Shown here: positions 17,519 through 25,663 of the stretch, in pieces
How positions within the stretch are numbered: position 1 is the stretch's first letter
Layout of the letters: every line of letters starts with the position of its first letter
From: an uncultured Lachnospiraceae bacterium
GTDB taxonomy: Bacteria; Bacillota; Clostridia; Lachnospirales; Lachnospiraceae
DNA: 42,603 bases
Direction: 5' to 3'
Assembly (NCBI GenBank): GCA_910578405.1
Contig: CAJTQO010000032.1
Coordinates: 1-42,603 of the forward strand
Program-made: the position numbers and the translations under genes
Notes under the pieces: generated by a model
What the model saw: only the letters and a program-made list of their open reading frames with translations
Databases searched by the model: none
Told to the model about the DNA's origin: nothing

Positions 17519-19429
17519 CTAATCTCTTTCAAATTTCATATCAATAGGGGGCATTCTGTCCTCTGACAAAATTTCCTCCTTATTCAAGATAGTATTACAA
17601 ATATAATCCCATACCTTATTATGCCCATTATATATATCCTCTTTACATGTTATCTTTAATGTAGCCCCATTCTCATAACTGAAAGAATAAAAAGGATTTT
17701 CTATCATATATATAAAATAGTATAAGAAAAAGTATTTTTTTGCCTGTTTTATTATTTCATTTTTCCTATTTTCTGTTATTTCATCTTTTAAAAGACTACT
17801 AATATAGGAAAAATATTCTTCTTTATTCCCTGCATCATATGTAAAGCCCTTCTCTCCATATGGCGCTTTTGCCACTGTAATAACTGGAATACCTGCACAG
17901 CTTAATTCTAGTCCAACTGTTGAAGTAAACACCAAGCCAATATCCGCAATACTGTACAAATCGTAAATACTGATTGGAGCATCACTATCAATTAAAATAA
18001 CATTGGATGGCAACTTTCCATAAACATTTAAGATAATATTTATAATGCGTTCTCTTGCCTCTGGAATATTTTTTGCTATCTCTGCAGGATGCGCTCTGAT
18101 AATCAATTGCCACTCTATATGTTGAGCAAAATACTCAACTGTACCTAATACCCATTCAACTACCGTTTGAAAAGCAATGCCTCTCATTAACGCTGCCGCA
18201 TCCCATGTCACATTAGATGCCAAAAGAGCTGTTTTCTTATCCTTATGTATCTTGCCATAAATAGAATGTGAATTTAAATGCTCTACACATTTTGACGGAT
18301 CAGCTGAATTTATCATCATATCTTTTCCATATCGCCTATCATCCAGATATTTGTCCATAAATGCATTCTCAGCATCTGTTAATTCTCTCTTTGCAAAGGA
18401 TTTCCATGCTCCCTCCAATGGAAACATAACGGTAGAAGTTCCTTTGGCATATGAATAAGTACCTTTTCGAAAACCATATGCATTATAAAACGGAATCTCC
18501 TCCTGTTTCGCAATATATTCTAAAATTGCAAATGGATAATAAAAGCTATCGTTTGAATATATAATATCAGGACGAACTTTTCTGACTGCTCTTTGTGTAG
18601 CTAAACACATCAAAGCAACATTGCATGCTATATGTCTAAAATTTTTTTCTTCTTCTTTATCAAAGTCCTTTTTATAAGATATCAAATAATTATTATAATA
18701 CGTTTTTGATGCCCAAACCCCTATTGGAAAATTTTCATATTTCCAATCCATATATTCGTTTATATCCAATTTCCAAATAATCTCTCGAATTTTATTTTTT
18801 TCAATATCATTAAGTTGCTTATCAGCTGTAATAACATTATAATTTCCCCATTCCTTCCACACCTTGTCATTAAATCTGCAACAACTTTCACAATTATGCC
18901 TATGAAGCTTTTCCTTATTCTTTTCGTTTTCCTCCCTGTTTCCCCAAAAACCTCCATATACAGAACACTCCACTCTTTGAAGCCCGTTACAAGTTAAAGG
19001 AATGATTTCTGTCCCCCTTATCCGAAGGGATTCCGCCAAAAGGAAATCATGAATCCTACAATTCTCATATGTCAAAAAGCAGTATCCAAAGAGTATTTTT
19101 TTTCCATTTGTTTTGCACTCTATACTGTTGGATCCAATATCTCGCATCAGTATTTCCTTTTGAACTTCTTCTACTCTAATAATCTTCCTTTTGGGAACAA
19201 GGTATTCGTGTAGCAAAACCCCTTCTATATCCGAGTAATACTTATTAGTTGCAACTATAATATAATCAAAGTCATAATCAGAAATCTGTTTTGGACTTTT
19301 AATTATATGCCCATCCAGCTCAGTCCCCTGTTTTCTTTCATTACCATCAAACAAAACATATTTGTAATGCCTTAATTGATGCTTATTTTTTCTATAGTCA
19401 TTTCCAGTTCCCCAAACGGCCAGTATCAT
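17519..19429 (-). CDS. Capsule-synthesis (KpsS/KpsC-like) transferase with N-terminal Rossmann module
   Basis: Protein of 636 aa. Residues 1-90 are a Rossmann-like module (MILAVWGTGNDYRKN, then FDGNERKQG). The C-terminal half resembles Capsule_synth (PF05159) proteins: IRAHPAEIAKNIPEARER, then DSDAPISIYDLYSIADIGL and TSTVGLELSCAGIPVITVA, a GT-B donor-site pattern. Known members (KpsC/KpsS) transfer Kdo from CMP-Kdo. Because this operon makes a CMP-activated nonulosonate, it is a reasonable candidate transferase (inference). I chose ATG at 19429: GGGAG lies eight bases upstream and the Rossmann module begins there. The frame also has an upstream ATG at 19456. It overlaps the previous gene by 32 nt. 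Confidence 0.65.
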   Translation of the reverse strand: MILAVWGTGNDYRKNKHQLRHYKYVLFDGNERKQGTELDGHIIKSPKQISDYDFDYIIVATNKYYSDIEGVLLHEYLVPKRKIIRVEEVQKEILMRDIGSNSIECKTNGKKILFGYCFLTYENCRIHDFLLAESLRIRGTEIIPLTCNGLQRVECSVYGGFWGNREENEKNKEKLHRHNCESCCRFNDKVWKEWGNYNVITADKQLNDIEKNKIREIIWKLDINEYMDWKYENFPIGVWASKTYYNNYLISYKKDFDKEEEKNFRHIACNVALMCLATQRAVRKVRPDIIYSNDSFYYPFAILEYIAKQEEIPFYNAYGFRKGTYSYAKGTSTVMFPLEGAWKSFAKRELTDAENAFMDKYLDDRRYGKDMMINSADPSKCVEHLNSHSIYGKIHKDKKTALLASNVTWDAAALMRGIAFQTVVEWVLGTVEYFAQHIEWQLIIRAHPAEIAKNIPEARERIINIILNVYGKLPSNVILIDSDAPISIYDLYSIADIGLVFTSTVGLELSCAGIPVITVAKAPYGEKGFTYDAGNKEEYFSYISSLLKDEITENRKNEIIKQAKKYFFLYYFIYMIENPFYSFSYENGATLKITCKEDIYNGHNKVWDYICNTILNKEEILSEDRMPPIDMKFERD

Positions 19430-20681
19430 TATTATCTCTCCCAAAACATTTTTCATAGATTATTGAGCCTGCATTGTTCTTAACATTTTTTTCTCCATAC
19501 TGCCCACACTTTTTTAATATATAGTCTAACGTGCCTAGTAAGGATATCTTTTCCACTAACACTATATTATTTTCATAATGGTGATAAAAATTATATTTTT
19601 TCATTTTCTCATTTTGCACTTCATAAATATCTTCTACTGTAACCTCCCTTTCTGAATATCCGCTTGTATCTACCATAGAAGGCAAATAGTTTTCTATGCC
19701 TCTCTTAGATATAACCATTATTTCACGATTCGAACGAGGTTGAAAATAAATACTTCCATACATTTTCTTAGTAAAATTAACTGTATGATATTCTAAATTT
19801 GTTGTTTCCTTCTCATATTGTGTATACGTTATCACTTCATAATCACTTTTAAAATTAATACAGTTAATCTTTAATATCATACTTTTCTTACTAACAAATA
19901 AATATAAATATCCATCCATATAGTCACTGCATGAAAATGGGCCTTCTACACCATATACCAAATTCATATCCGCCATATCCTTTACCAGCCCATCCATATC
20001 CATTTTTATCAATATTCCCTTATCTGTACTTCCCCAAAAATAATTTCCATCATATGTTAATGTTACAAGACATTTTCCTGGATATTTTATATCAATAAAT
20101 TCATATTTACAGTCTGATAGACAATATTTGAAAAAACCGTTATATTGCATTGACGAAAAATATAAATAACTGTTACTTTGGACAATATCGTATCCAAACA
20201 ATAAATCAGAATGCTTTCCCCATCTTGCCATATATTCTTCATACCACTTATCGTGTACCTCTATTTGTTGATTTTCTAAATCATACTTTAAAATATAGGA
20301 AAAATATCCTGGGAAAAAAAATATACTATTATTATACCGGATAGAATTAAAAAACTTTCCTTCTGCTCCACAAGCGTTCTTAGGAACCGGTAATGGGATA
20401 TAATCAAAATCACAACTTTTCAAATTATAAACAGCAATATTATCCGCTCCTAATGGAGTAAAAAAAAGCTTATCTTTATACTTATGTATTTTTCCGTATA
20501 ATTGACATGAAAGTTTATTTTCCTCTCTGAACATTCCTAAAAAAATGAGCTTTCTTTCCTTGACTGCATATTTATACAATCCGTTAAAATTTCCTACAGA
20601 AAATAAAATATTTCCATTTTCAAAATAGAAATCATTAAACCAAAGTATATTTCCACCAGTATAATTATCCTTTATTTTCAT
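19398..20681 (-). CDS. Uncharacterised beta-propeller-like protein
   Basis: Protein of 427 aa, not assigned to a family. Several repeats of about 45-55 residues show the pattern of aromatic beta strands seen in propellers: LWFNDFYFENGNILFSVGNF, KYKDKLFFTPLGADNIAVYN, RYNNSIFFFPGYFSYILKY, QSNSYLYFSSMQYNGFFKY and TYDGNYFWGSTDKGILIKMD. No signal peptide or membrane helix is present, so it is probably cytoplasmic. A sugar- or protein-binding scaffold role is possible. It is firmly in the operon: the next gene starts within its 3' end, and 78 nt separate it from the PtmE-like gene. Confidence 0.7.
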   Translation of the reverse strand: MKIKDNYTGGNILWFNDFYFENGNILFSVGNFNGLYKYAVKERKLIFLGMFREENKLSCQLYGKIHKYKDKLFFTPLGADNIAVYNLKSCDFDYIPLPVPKNACGAEGKFFNSIRYNNSIFFFPGYFSYILKYDLENQQIEVHDKWYEEYMARWGKHSDLLFGYDIVQSNSYLYFSSMQYNGFFKYCLSDCKYEFIDIKYPGKCLVTLTYDGNYFWGSTDKGILIKMDMDGLVKDMADMNLVYGVEGPFSCSDYMDGYLYLFVSKKSMILKINCINFKSDYEVITYTQYEKETTNLEYHTVNFTKKMYGSIYFQPRSNREIMVISKRGIENYLPSMVDTSGYSEREVTVEDIYEVQNEKMKKYNFYHHYENNIVLVEKISLLGTLDYILKKCGQYGEKNVKNNAGSIIYEKCFGRDNNDTGRLGNWK

Positions 20682-20759
20682 ATATTCTACCTGCCAAGTT
20701 TTTTATATTTCTATATTTATCATATTCAATCCTCTATTGATATGCATCCTATTTAATTT

Positions 20760-21815
20760 TTATAAAAATAAATCCTCCATGTGCTTTAGTTTATTCATTT
20801 CCCCCATATCCATCCATCCATCCTCCACTATTCTATAAACTCCTACTCTATACTTTAACTCCATGCACCGCTGTATAAGCTCTGTAAAATGAATAAATTC
20901 CCCTTCTGCAATCAACTGTAAAACCTGGGGTTCCACCACATACAAACCTGTATTAATTATACATTCAAACGACGGTTTTTCCTGCATTCGAACAAGTCTT
21001 CCTTCACAATCATTCTCAATTGTACCATACGGAATTTGAATTTTTTGTGGTGCGCATACCAACGTTATATAATTCCCTTCCTCTTTATGTTTCTTTATCA
21101 TATGTTCATAATCTGCATTTACCAAAATATCACAATTACTTAAAATAAATGTTGAGTCAATTTCCTTTTCCAAAAGTTTGAGTCCACCTGCTGTACCTTG
21201 GAAAAAATTTTCTTCCCATAACTTAATAGAAATATTATGTTTATTACTATATACATCTTTCGAAAAAAAAGCTTTGATTATTTCTTTTTTATAATTAACA
21301 ATGATATGGAAATCATAAAAACCAAGAACACTAAATCTGTTTATGATATGTTCTATTATTGTCTCATTGCCAATTGGAATAAGCGGCTTTGGCAAAATAT
21401 CCGTTATAGGTGTAAGCCTTGTCCCCTTTCCTCCTGCCATAATAATAACTTTTACATTTGTTTGTTTCTTTTGATAAATTGCTTTTCCATTATCAAACTC
21501 TATTCTTTGAATTTCTCCATCAAGATTCACAATTGGTATTGCTTTTACCTTATTATTCTGAAATGCCGCTTTTATCTTTACCTCCGTAACTTCTGAGGTT
21601 CTCAAGATAAACGGATTATAATTAGCAATATCATATGCTTTCTTTCCCTCATAACATCCTGAAATCATTGAGCGTCTTATATCCCCATCTGTAATAACAG
21701 CCCATACGTGCATCCTATCCCCGACCAATAAAATGCCATAACCAATAGAATCCATTTTTTTTAGAATTTCCGAAATATCTTCCTCTTCTGACACAAAAAA
21801 ATTTGACAAATCCAT
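20760..21815 (-). CDS. ptmE: PtmE-like sugar nucleotidyltransferase with CBS domains
   Basis: Protein of 351 aa. A CBS pair occupies residues about 1-110 (ILLVGDRMHVWAVITDGDIR, then KAIPIVNLDGE). A nucleotidyltransferase domain follows: VIIMAGGKGTRLTPITDILP with KPLIPIG, ILSNCDILVNADYE with the metal-binding Asp, and the C-terminal DGWMDMGEMNKL. This CBS plus nucleotidyltransferase build matches PtmE, which makes GDP-glucosamine for legionaminic acid synthesis in Campylobacter. The ATG at 21815 has AGAGG seven bases upstream and is preferred over a TTG at 21857 that overlaps the previous stop. Its neighbours neuA and neuB support the assignment. Confidence 0.8.
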   Translation of the reverse strand: MDLSNFFVSEEEDISEILKKMDSIGYGILLVGDRMHVWAVITDGDIRRSMISGCYEGKKAYDIANYNPFILRTSEVTEVKIKAAFQNNKVKAIPIVNLDGEIQRIEFDNGKAIYQKKQTNVKVIIMAGGKGTRLTPITDILPKPLIPIGNETIIEHIINRFSVLGFYDFHIIVNYKKEIIKAFFSKDVYSNKHNISIKLWEENFFQGTAGGLKLLEKEIDSTFILSNCDILVNADYEHMIKKHKEEGNYITLVCAPQKIQIPYGTIENDCEGRLVRMQEKPSFECIINTGLYVVEPQVLQLIAEGEFIHFTELIQRCMELKYRVGVYRIVEDGWMDMGEMNKLKHMEDLFL

Positions 21816-21853
21816 TTTTCTGCCTCTTACTTTTCCTATTCTTATTATATTTT

Positions 21854-22552
21854 TCAATTTTCTAAAGTATTTTGTTTCATCAAATACTCTACATATTTAA
21901 AATCATCTATGTTATCAATATCCACTGATTTTTTTCTTGGCATAATATATCCTATTGTCGTCTCCGTATAATAAGTCCTTTTTGTTTTTAATAAATCATA
22001 ATTCAAAATATAAATTGCACCGTTTGGAATATAATATCTGGCATTTCCTTGCCGATTATCCATTGCATTATCTATATCAAAACCAGCATTTTTTATAGAA
22101 CCATCTTCCTTCATACGATAATACCAACTAGCTGGCGTCTCTGCTTCCATAACCGAAACTAATGTTATAGCTTTTTTTTCCTTCCATATCTTTATAGCCT
22201 TATCAATATCTTCTTTATCTCTCAATGGAGCTGTTGGAAGCAGCACAACAAAACTTTTCATGCTACAACCATAACAATCCATCACATATTTAGCAGAATG
22301 CAAATATACATCAATCGCACTTGAATTATCCTCCGCTAAATATTGGGGTCTAATAAATGGCACATCTGCTCCCATTTTTTTTGCCAAATCCGCTATTTCC
22401 ATACTATCAGTTGTAACTATAACCCTATTAATCTCATCTGCATTTAATGCCGCTTCTATAGTATAGCTAATCAGTGGTTTTCCACATAACAGTTTTACAT
22501 TTTTTCCTGGAAGACCTTTAGAACCTTCCCTTGCCGGTATAATTGCCACCAT
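21854..22552 (-). CDS. neuA: CMP-nonulosonate synthetase (NeuA/LegF family)
   Basis: Protein of 232 aa that activates sialic or legionaminic acid with CTP. The signature is MVAIIPAREGSKGLPGKNVK, followed by KPLISYTIEAAL, FVVLLPTAPLRDKEDIDKAI and SVDIDNIDDFKYVEYL. The length and motifs fit the CMP-NeuAc synthetase family. The ATG at 22552 has GGAG six bases upstream; a longer frame from 22594 would overlap the preceding glycosyltransferase gene. Whether the substrate is legionaminic, sialic or a related acid is not decided by sequence, but the adjacent PtmE- and LegB-like genes favour legionaminic acid. Confidence 0.88.
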   Translation of the reverse strand: MVAIIPAREGSKGLPGKNVKLLCGKPLISYTIEAALNADEINRVIVTTDSMEIADLAKKMGADVPFIRPQYLAEDNSSAIDVYLHSAKYVMDCYGCSMKSFVVLLPTAPLRDKEDIDKAIKIWKEKKAITLVSVMEAETPASWYYRMKEDGSIKNAGFDIDNAMDNRQGNARYYIPNGAIYILNYDLLKTKRTYYTETTIGYIMPRKKSVDIDNIDDFKYVEYLMKQNTLEN

Positions 22553-22569
22553 TTTCTTCTCCAAATTTA

Positions 22570-23400
22570 TTAATTTGTCAACATGTTCCACCAAAAAGGC
22601 AATATATTTCTCATATCTGTTTGTTTAAAATCAATATCCATATTTTCATATTTATGGAGCAATTCCAAAAATCTCCTATCATACTTTTTTAACAATTGAT
22701 AATGAATAATTTTTATCCTTCTTTCCTTTTCCAGTCTACTTTTCTCCGATGACAACATTCCTGCAATATTTTTTTCATGGATTCGGTAATATGTGCATGT
22801 GCCATTTATCTTTTTTCCTTTTCTCTTATCTAACAATATCCTACTAAATAGATACCAATCGAAAACCAAGGTTCTCGCCTCATATAAACTTTTAATAAAC
22901 TCTGCTGTTATCTGCCTCATATTAATTGCACAATTTGATAACCCCAAATAATTGCATTCCAATATTCCATCAATTCTATCCGTTATTTCAGGAATTCCTG
23001 GCATAATCTCTTTTCCATCAAAACTTAAGATATCATTATAGAAAAAAGCATATTCCTCATTATATTGACCAATTATGCATGAAACCCTATTATCCTTTGC
23101 TAGGTCATCACAATCCAATAAAATAAGCAAATCTATATTTCTGGCCAGCGCCTCTTTAAATATCTGAATTCTTAATTCATATGGTTCCAACAGTTCCCCG
23201 CTTTTATCAACTATACTAACACGTCTTAAAAATTGGGCATCATAATCTTTCAGTTTCTTTTTCAAAAAACATTGATTAATATTATCATTAATTAACAATA
23301 TCTCAAAACATTGCGAATCCTGACTTTTCAATGAATTTATAAATTCGTCAAAAAAATCCAATGCTTCCAAATAAACAACACTTGCAACCATTACTTTCAT
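22570..23400 (-). CDS. Family 2-like glycosyltransferase
   Basis: Protein of 276 aa. GT-A features are MKVMVASVVYLEALDFFDEF, FEILLINDNINQ, and LILLDCDDLAKDNRVSCII with a DxDD metal motif. The C-terminal FLELLHKYENMDIDFKQTDM is lysine/acid rich and unremarkable. Its place between the nonulosonate synthase and CMP-synthetase genes suggests a part in the same glycan; the donor is unknown. AAGGA lies just upstream of the ATG. It is 15 nt after neuB and 17 nt before neuA. Confidence 0.8.
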   Translation of the reverse strand: MKVMVASVVYLEALDFFDEFINSLKSQDSQCFEILLINDNINQCFLKKKLKDYDAQFLRRVSIVDKSGELLEPYELRIQIFKEALARNIDLLILLDCDDLAKDNRVSCIIGQYNEEYAFFYNDILSFDGKEIMPGIPEITDRIDGILECNYLGLSNCAINMRQITAEFIKSLYEARTLVFDWYLFSRILLDKRKGKKINGTCTYYRIHEKNIAGMLSSEKSRLEKERRIKIIHYQLLKKYDRRFLELLHKYENMDIDFKQTDMRNILPFWWNMLTN

Positions 23401-23415
23401 AATATCCTTACCAGT

Positions 23416-24459
23416 CTAAAAATCATCCATACATATTAATTCATCATAATTTATATCCTTTTTTGCAACTTTTCCCACCACAAAGTAAGCAAATTGGGGA
23501 GGTATCCCTGTTCCAGGTCTTTTAAAATCAATATCATCTTCTGTTATAAATTCACCCATCTTAATATTTTTAGCTGCTACAATGCTTCTTTGAAATGCTT
23601 CTCTGCGCTCTGATGTTTCATTTACTATTCTTCTATAAGAACCCAACATCTTATAACCCTGCCCTGCAGCCTTACATATTTCCATTAATTCTTCCGGATT
23701 TGCAGATACCTTATGATCCCAACCATCCATTCTCTTATCTAATGTAAAGTGTTTTTCTATCATACATACTTTCTTGGTTAATGACATTATTGGAGCAACT
23801 GTACCAATTGTATGATCCGAATAGCCTACAGGATATCCAAAGTTGTCCCTTAACATATCTATATTATTCAAATTAACCTCTTCATCTTTTGGCGGATATA
23901 TAGACACACAATGTAATAGAACTATTTCATGACACCCATTCTGTTCTAAACATTCCACTGCATCACATATTGTATTTAAACCACATAGCCCAGTACTTAC
24001 AACAACAGGTTTCTGCTTTTTAGCAATATATCTTAAAAATGGAATGTTATTTAAATCCATTGACGCAACCTTAATAAACGGAACATTTAACTCATCAACT
24101 AACAGATTTACTTCTCTTTTTGAAAATGGAGTAGATAAAAATTCAATTCCTATCTCCTCACAATATGCTTTCAACAAGAAATGCTTCTCCCTGTTTATAT
24201 GGTACTTATCCACTATTTCCTCTAATGAATAATCGGTCCTATTTCTATAATCATCTTGTAGGAAATAATTATTTTTATAAACTACTCGTGAGAAAACCGA
24301 ATTTTTATCCCATGATTGAAATTTCACACAATCTGCACCACACCTTTTTGCCTCTATAATCATTTTTTTTGCTAAATCCATATTTCCATTGTGGTTTGCA
24401 CCAATCTCAGCTATAATATATGGTTTTTTCCTCTCTTTCAGATATTTATATTCAAACAT
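23416..24459 (-). CDS. neuB: N-acetylneuraminate/legionaminate synthase (NeuB/LegI)
   Basis: Protein of 347 aa that condenses phosphoenolpyruvate with a 6-carbon amino sugar to make a 9-carbon nonulosonic acid. It has IIAEIGANHNGNMDLAKKMI, VKFQSW, EFLSTPFSKREVNLL, PFIKVASMDLNNIPFLRYIA, VVVSTGLC, LLHCVSIYPP and GYSDHTIGTVAP. The C-terminal SAF/antifreeze-like domain covers about 285-347 (RSIVAAKNIKMGEFITEDDI, FKRPGTGIPP). Length fits the family. The start codon overlaps the stop of the decayed upstream acetyltransferase gene by 8 nt, with GGGAG six bases upstream, so it was once coupled to an intact gene. Confidence 0.92.
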   Translation of the reverse strand: MFEYKYLKERKKPYIIAEIGANHNGNMDLAKKMIIEAKRCGADCVKFQSWDKNSVFSRVVYKNNYFLQDDYRNRTDYSLEEIVDKYHINREKHFLLKAYCEEIGIEFLSTPFSKREVNLLVDELNVPFIKVASMDLNNIPFLRYIAKKQKPVVVSTGLCGLNTICDAVECLEQNGCHEIVLLHCVSIYPPKDEEVNLNNIDMLRDNFGYPVGYSDHTIGTVAPIMSLTKKVCMIEKHFTLDKRMDGWDHKVSANPEELMEICKAAGQGYKMLGSYRRIVNETSERREAFQRSIVAAKNIKMGEFITEDDIDFKRPGTGIPPQFAYFVVGKVAKKDINYDELICMDDF

Positions 24460-24809
24460 TAACTTCTCCCTTATTTTCGTCTCTAAACTTTACTGTCTCC
24501 ACCGGAACCCCAACCACTGTAGTTCCAGCCTGTACATCCTTAACTGCAACGGCTCCAGCTCCTGTCACAGCTCCCATCTGTATCTGCCTGCCTTGTAAAA
24601 TTTTTGTTCCAATCCCTATCTGTATAAAGCTTCTAACATTTCCGGAAATATTTGCACCAGGTTGGAGCGTACTGAAATTACCAATTTTAACATCATGGCC
24701 AATAGCACACCCAAAATTAATTATAATTTATGCGCTCCATCAACTACTTTACTTTTTGGACTAATCTCCCTGCTCCAGCTATCACTATTCTTTTCATGCG
24801 GCCAGCCAT
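24452..24809 (-). pseudogene. Decayed NeuD/PglD-type acetyltransferase
   Basis: Reading the minus strand, a gene start at 24809 (GAGG seven bases upstream) encodes MAGRMKRIVIAGAGRLVQ, a typical N-terminus of NeuD-like sugar acyltransferases, but a stop follows after 29 codons near 24730. Right after it, in another frame, an open stretch encodes the left-handed beta-helix end of the same family: INFGCAIGHDVKIGNF, STLQPGANISGNV and MGAVTGAGAVAVKDVQAG, finishing VGVPVETVKF. The middle 100 or so residues are missing. So one large internal deletion and a frame change explain the remnant. Its TGA overlaps the neuB start. The intact NeuD-like gene lies just upstream at 24825, so function may be covered by that copy. 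Confidence 0.82.
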
Positions 24810-24824
24810 TTCCGAGCCTCTTCG

Positions 24825-25466
24825 TTATCCCCCTGTATACAATATATTCCTATCTTTATTAAACAACGTACGCTCCTCCATATTCTTCCTTACTGTCATC
24901 CCAGCTCCAATAATGCAATTATCGCCAATATTTATTCCTTGTATTATTGTTGCATTAGCTCCAATAAAAGCTTCACTGCCAACAGTTACATTTCCACAAA
25001 GAACGCTTCCAACTGAAATATGAGAAAATGCTCCCACTTGGCAATTATGTTCAACAATAGCGCCTGTATTAATAATACACATTTTTCCAATCTTGGCATC
25101 TGCATTAATAACCGCCCTCTTTCCAACATAGACACCCTCCCCAAATTTCACATTTTCTGCTACTATGGCTGAAATATCAATGATATTTGGGATATTATAT
25201 CCGATAGCCTTTAACTTTCTATACAGTCGGTTCCTTATATCGCTACGCCCCATAAATCCAATTGTTACAAAAGCATTTCTTACCCCGTCAACATAATATC
25301 TTTCTAAATCATTATCTGTTCCCAACACATAATAGGCCCCGATACATCGATCCCCCATTTCTTTCTTATCCAAAAAACCTACAATATTATATTTCCTAGC
25401 CAATTCAATACTACTAACCACACTATGGGCATGTCCGCCAATTCCTAACAAAATAATATCTTTCAT
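24825..25466 (-). CDS. neuD: NeuD/PglD-family sugar O- or N-acetyltransferase
   Basis: Protein of 213 aa. Residues 1-100 are the PglD-type Rossmann-like N-domain (IILLGIGGHAHSVVSSIE, VGFLDKKEMG). The remainder is a left-handed beta-helix of hexapeptide repeats (VKFGEGVYVGKRAVI, AKIGKMCIINTGAIVEHN, HISVGSVLCGNVTVGS, FIGANATIIQGINIGDN). The catalytic histidine candidate is in IVEHN. It could be the LegH-like N-acetyltransferase of legionaminic acid synthesis or an O-acetyltransferase of the finished acid. A 197-nt gap separates it from the LegB-like gene upstream, unlike the tight spacing elsewhere. Confidence 0.85.
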   Translation of the reverse strand: MKDIILLGIGGHAHSVVSSIELARKYNIVGFLDKKEMGDRCIGAYYVLGTDNDLERYYVDGVRNAFVTIGFMGRSDIRNRLYRKLKAIGYNIPNIIDISAIVAENVKFGEGVYVGKRAVINADAKIGKMCIINTGAIVEHNCQVGAFSHISVGSVLCGNVTVGSEAFIGANATIIQGINIGDNCIIGAGMTVRKNMEERTLFNKDRNILYTGG

Positions 25467-25663
25467 CTTCTAAACCCCATGCTTACATATTTGATGTCAC
25501 TATAAATGAACTATGCAGACTATACCGTAATGAACAGCAAAAATCATTTTATTTTTTAACATACGATTCATTTCCTAAGCTGGTTTTAATTCCGCTCACT
25601 TGCGTCACCCTCCCAGCCTCCCATCTACACATCTTGAAATTATATTTCTATGATGCTTTCCTA
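25467..25663. other. Unusually long gap inside the operon, possible gene-loss scar
   Basis: This stretch separates the legB- and neuD-like genes in an operon whose other gaps in this part are mostly under 80 nt. No promoter or terminator is clear. The minus strand carries short open stretches, one of about 44 codons starting at a TTG that overlaps the end of legB, and one of 23 codons preceding neuD, but none resembles a family I know. In many legionaminic loci the aminotransferase and epimerase/hydrolase genes would lie here, so a deletion scar is a fair inference, not a demonstrated one. Confidence 0.4.
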
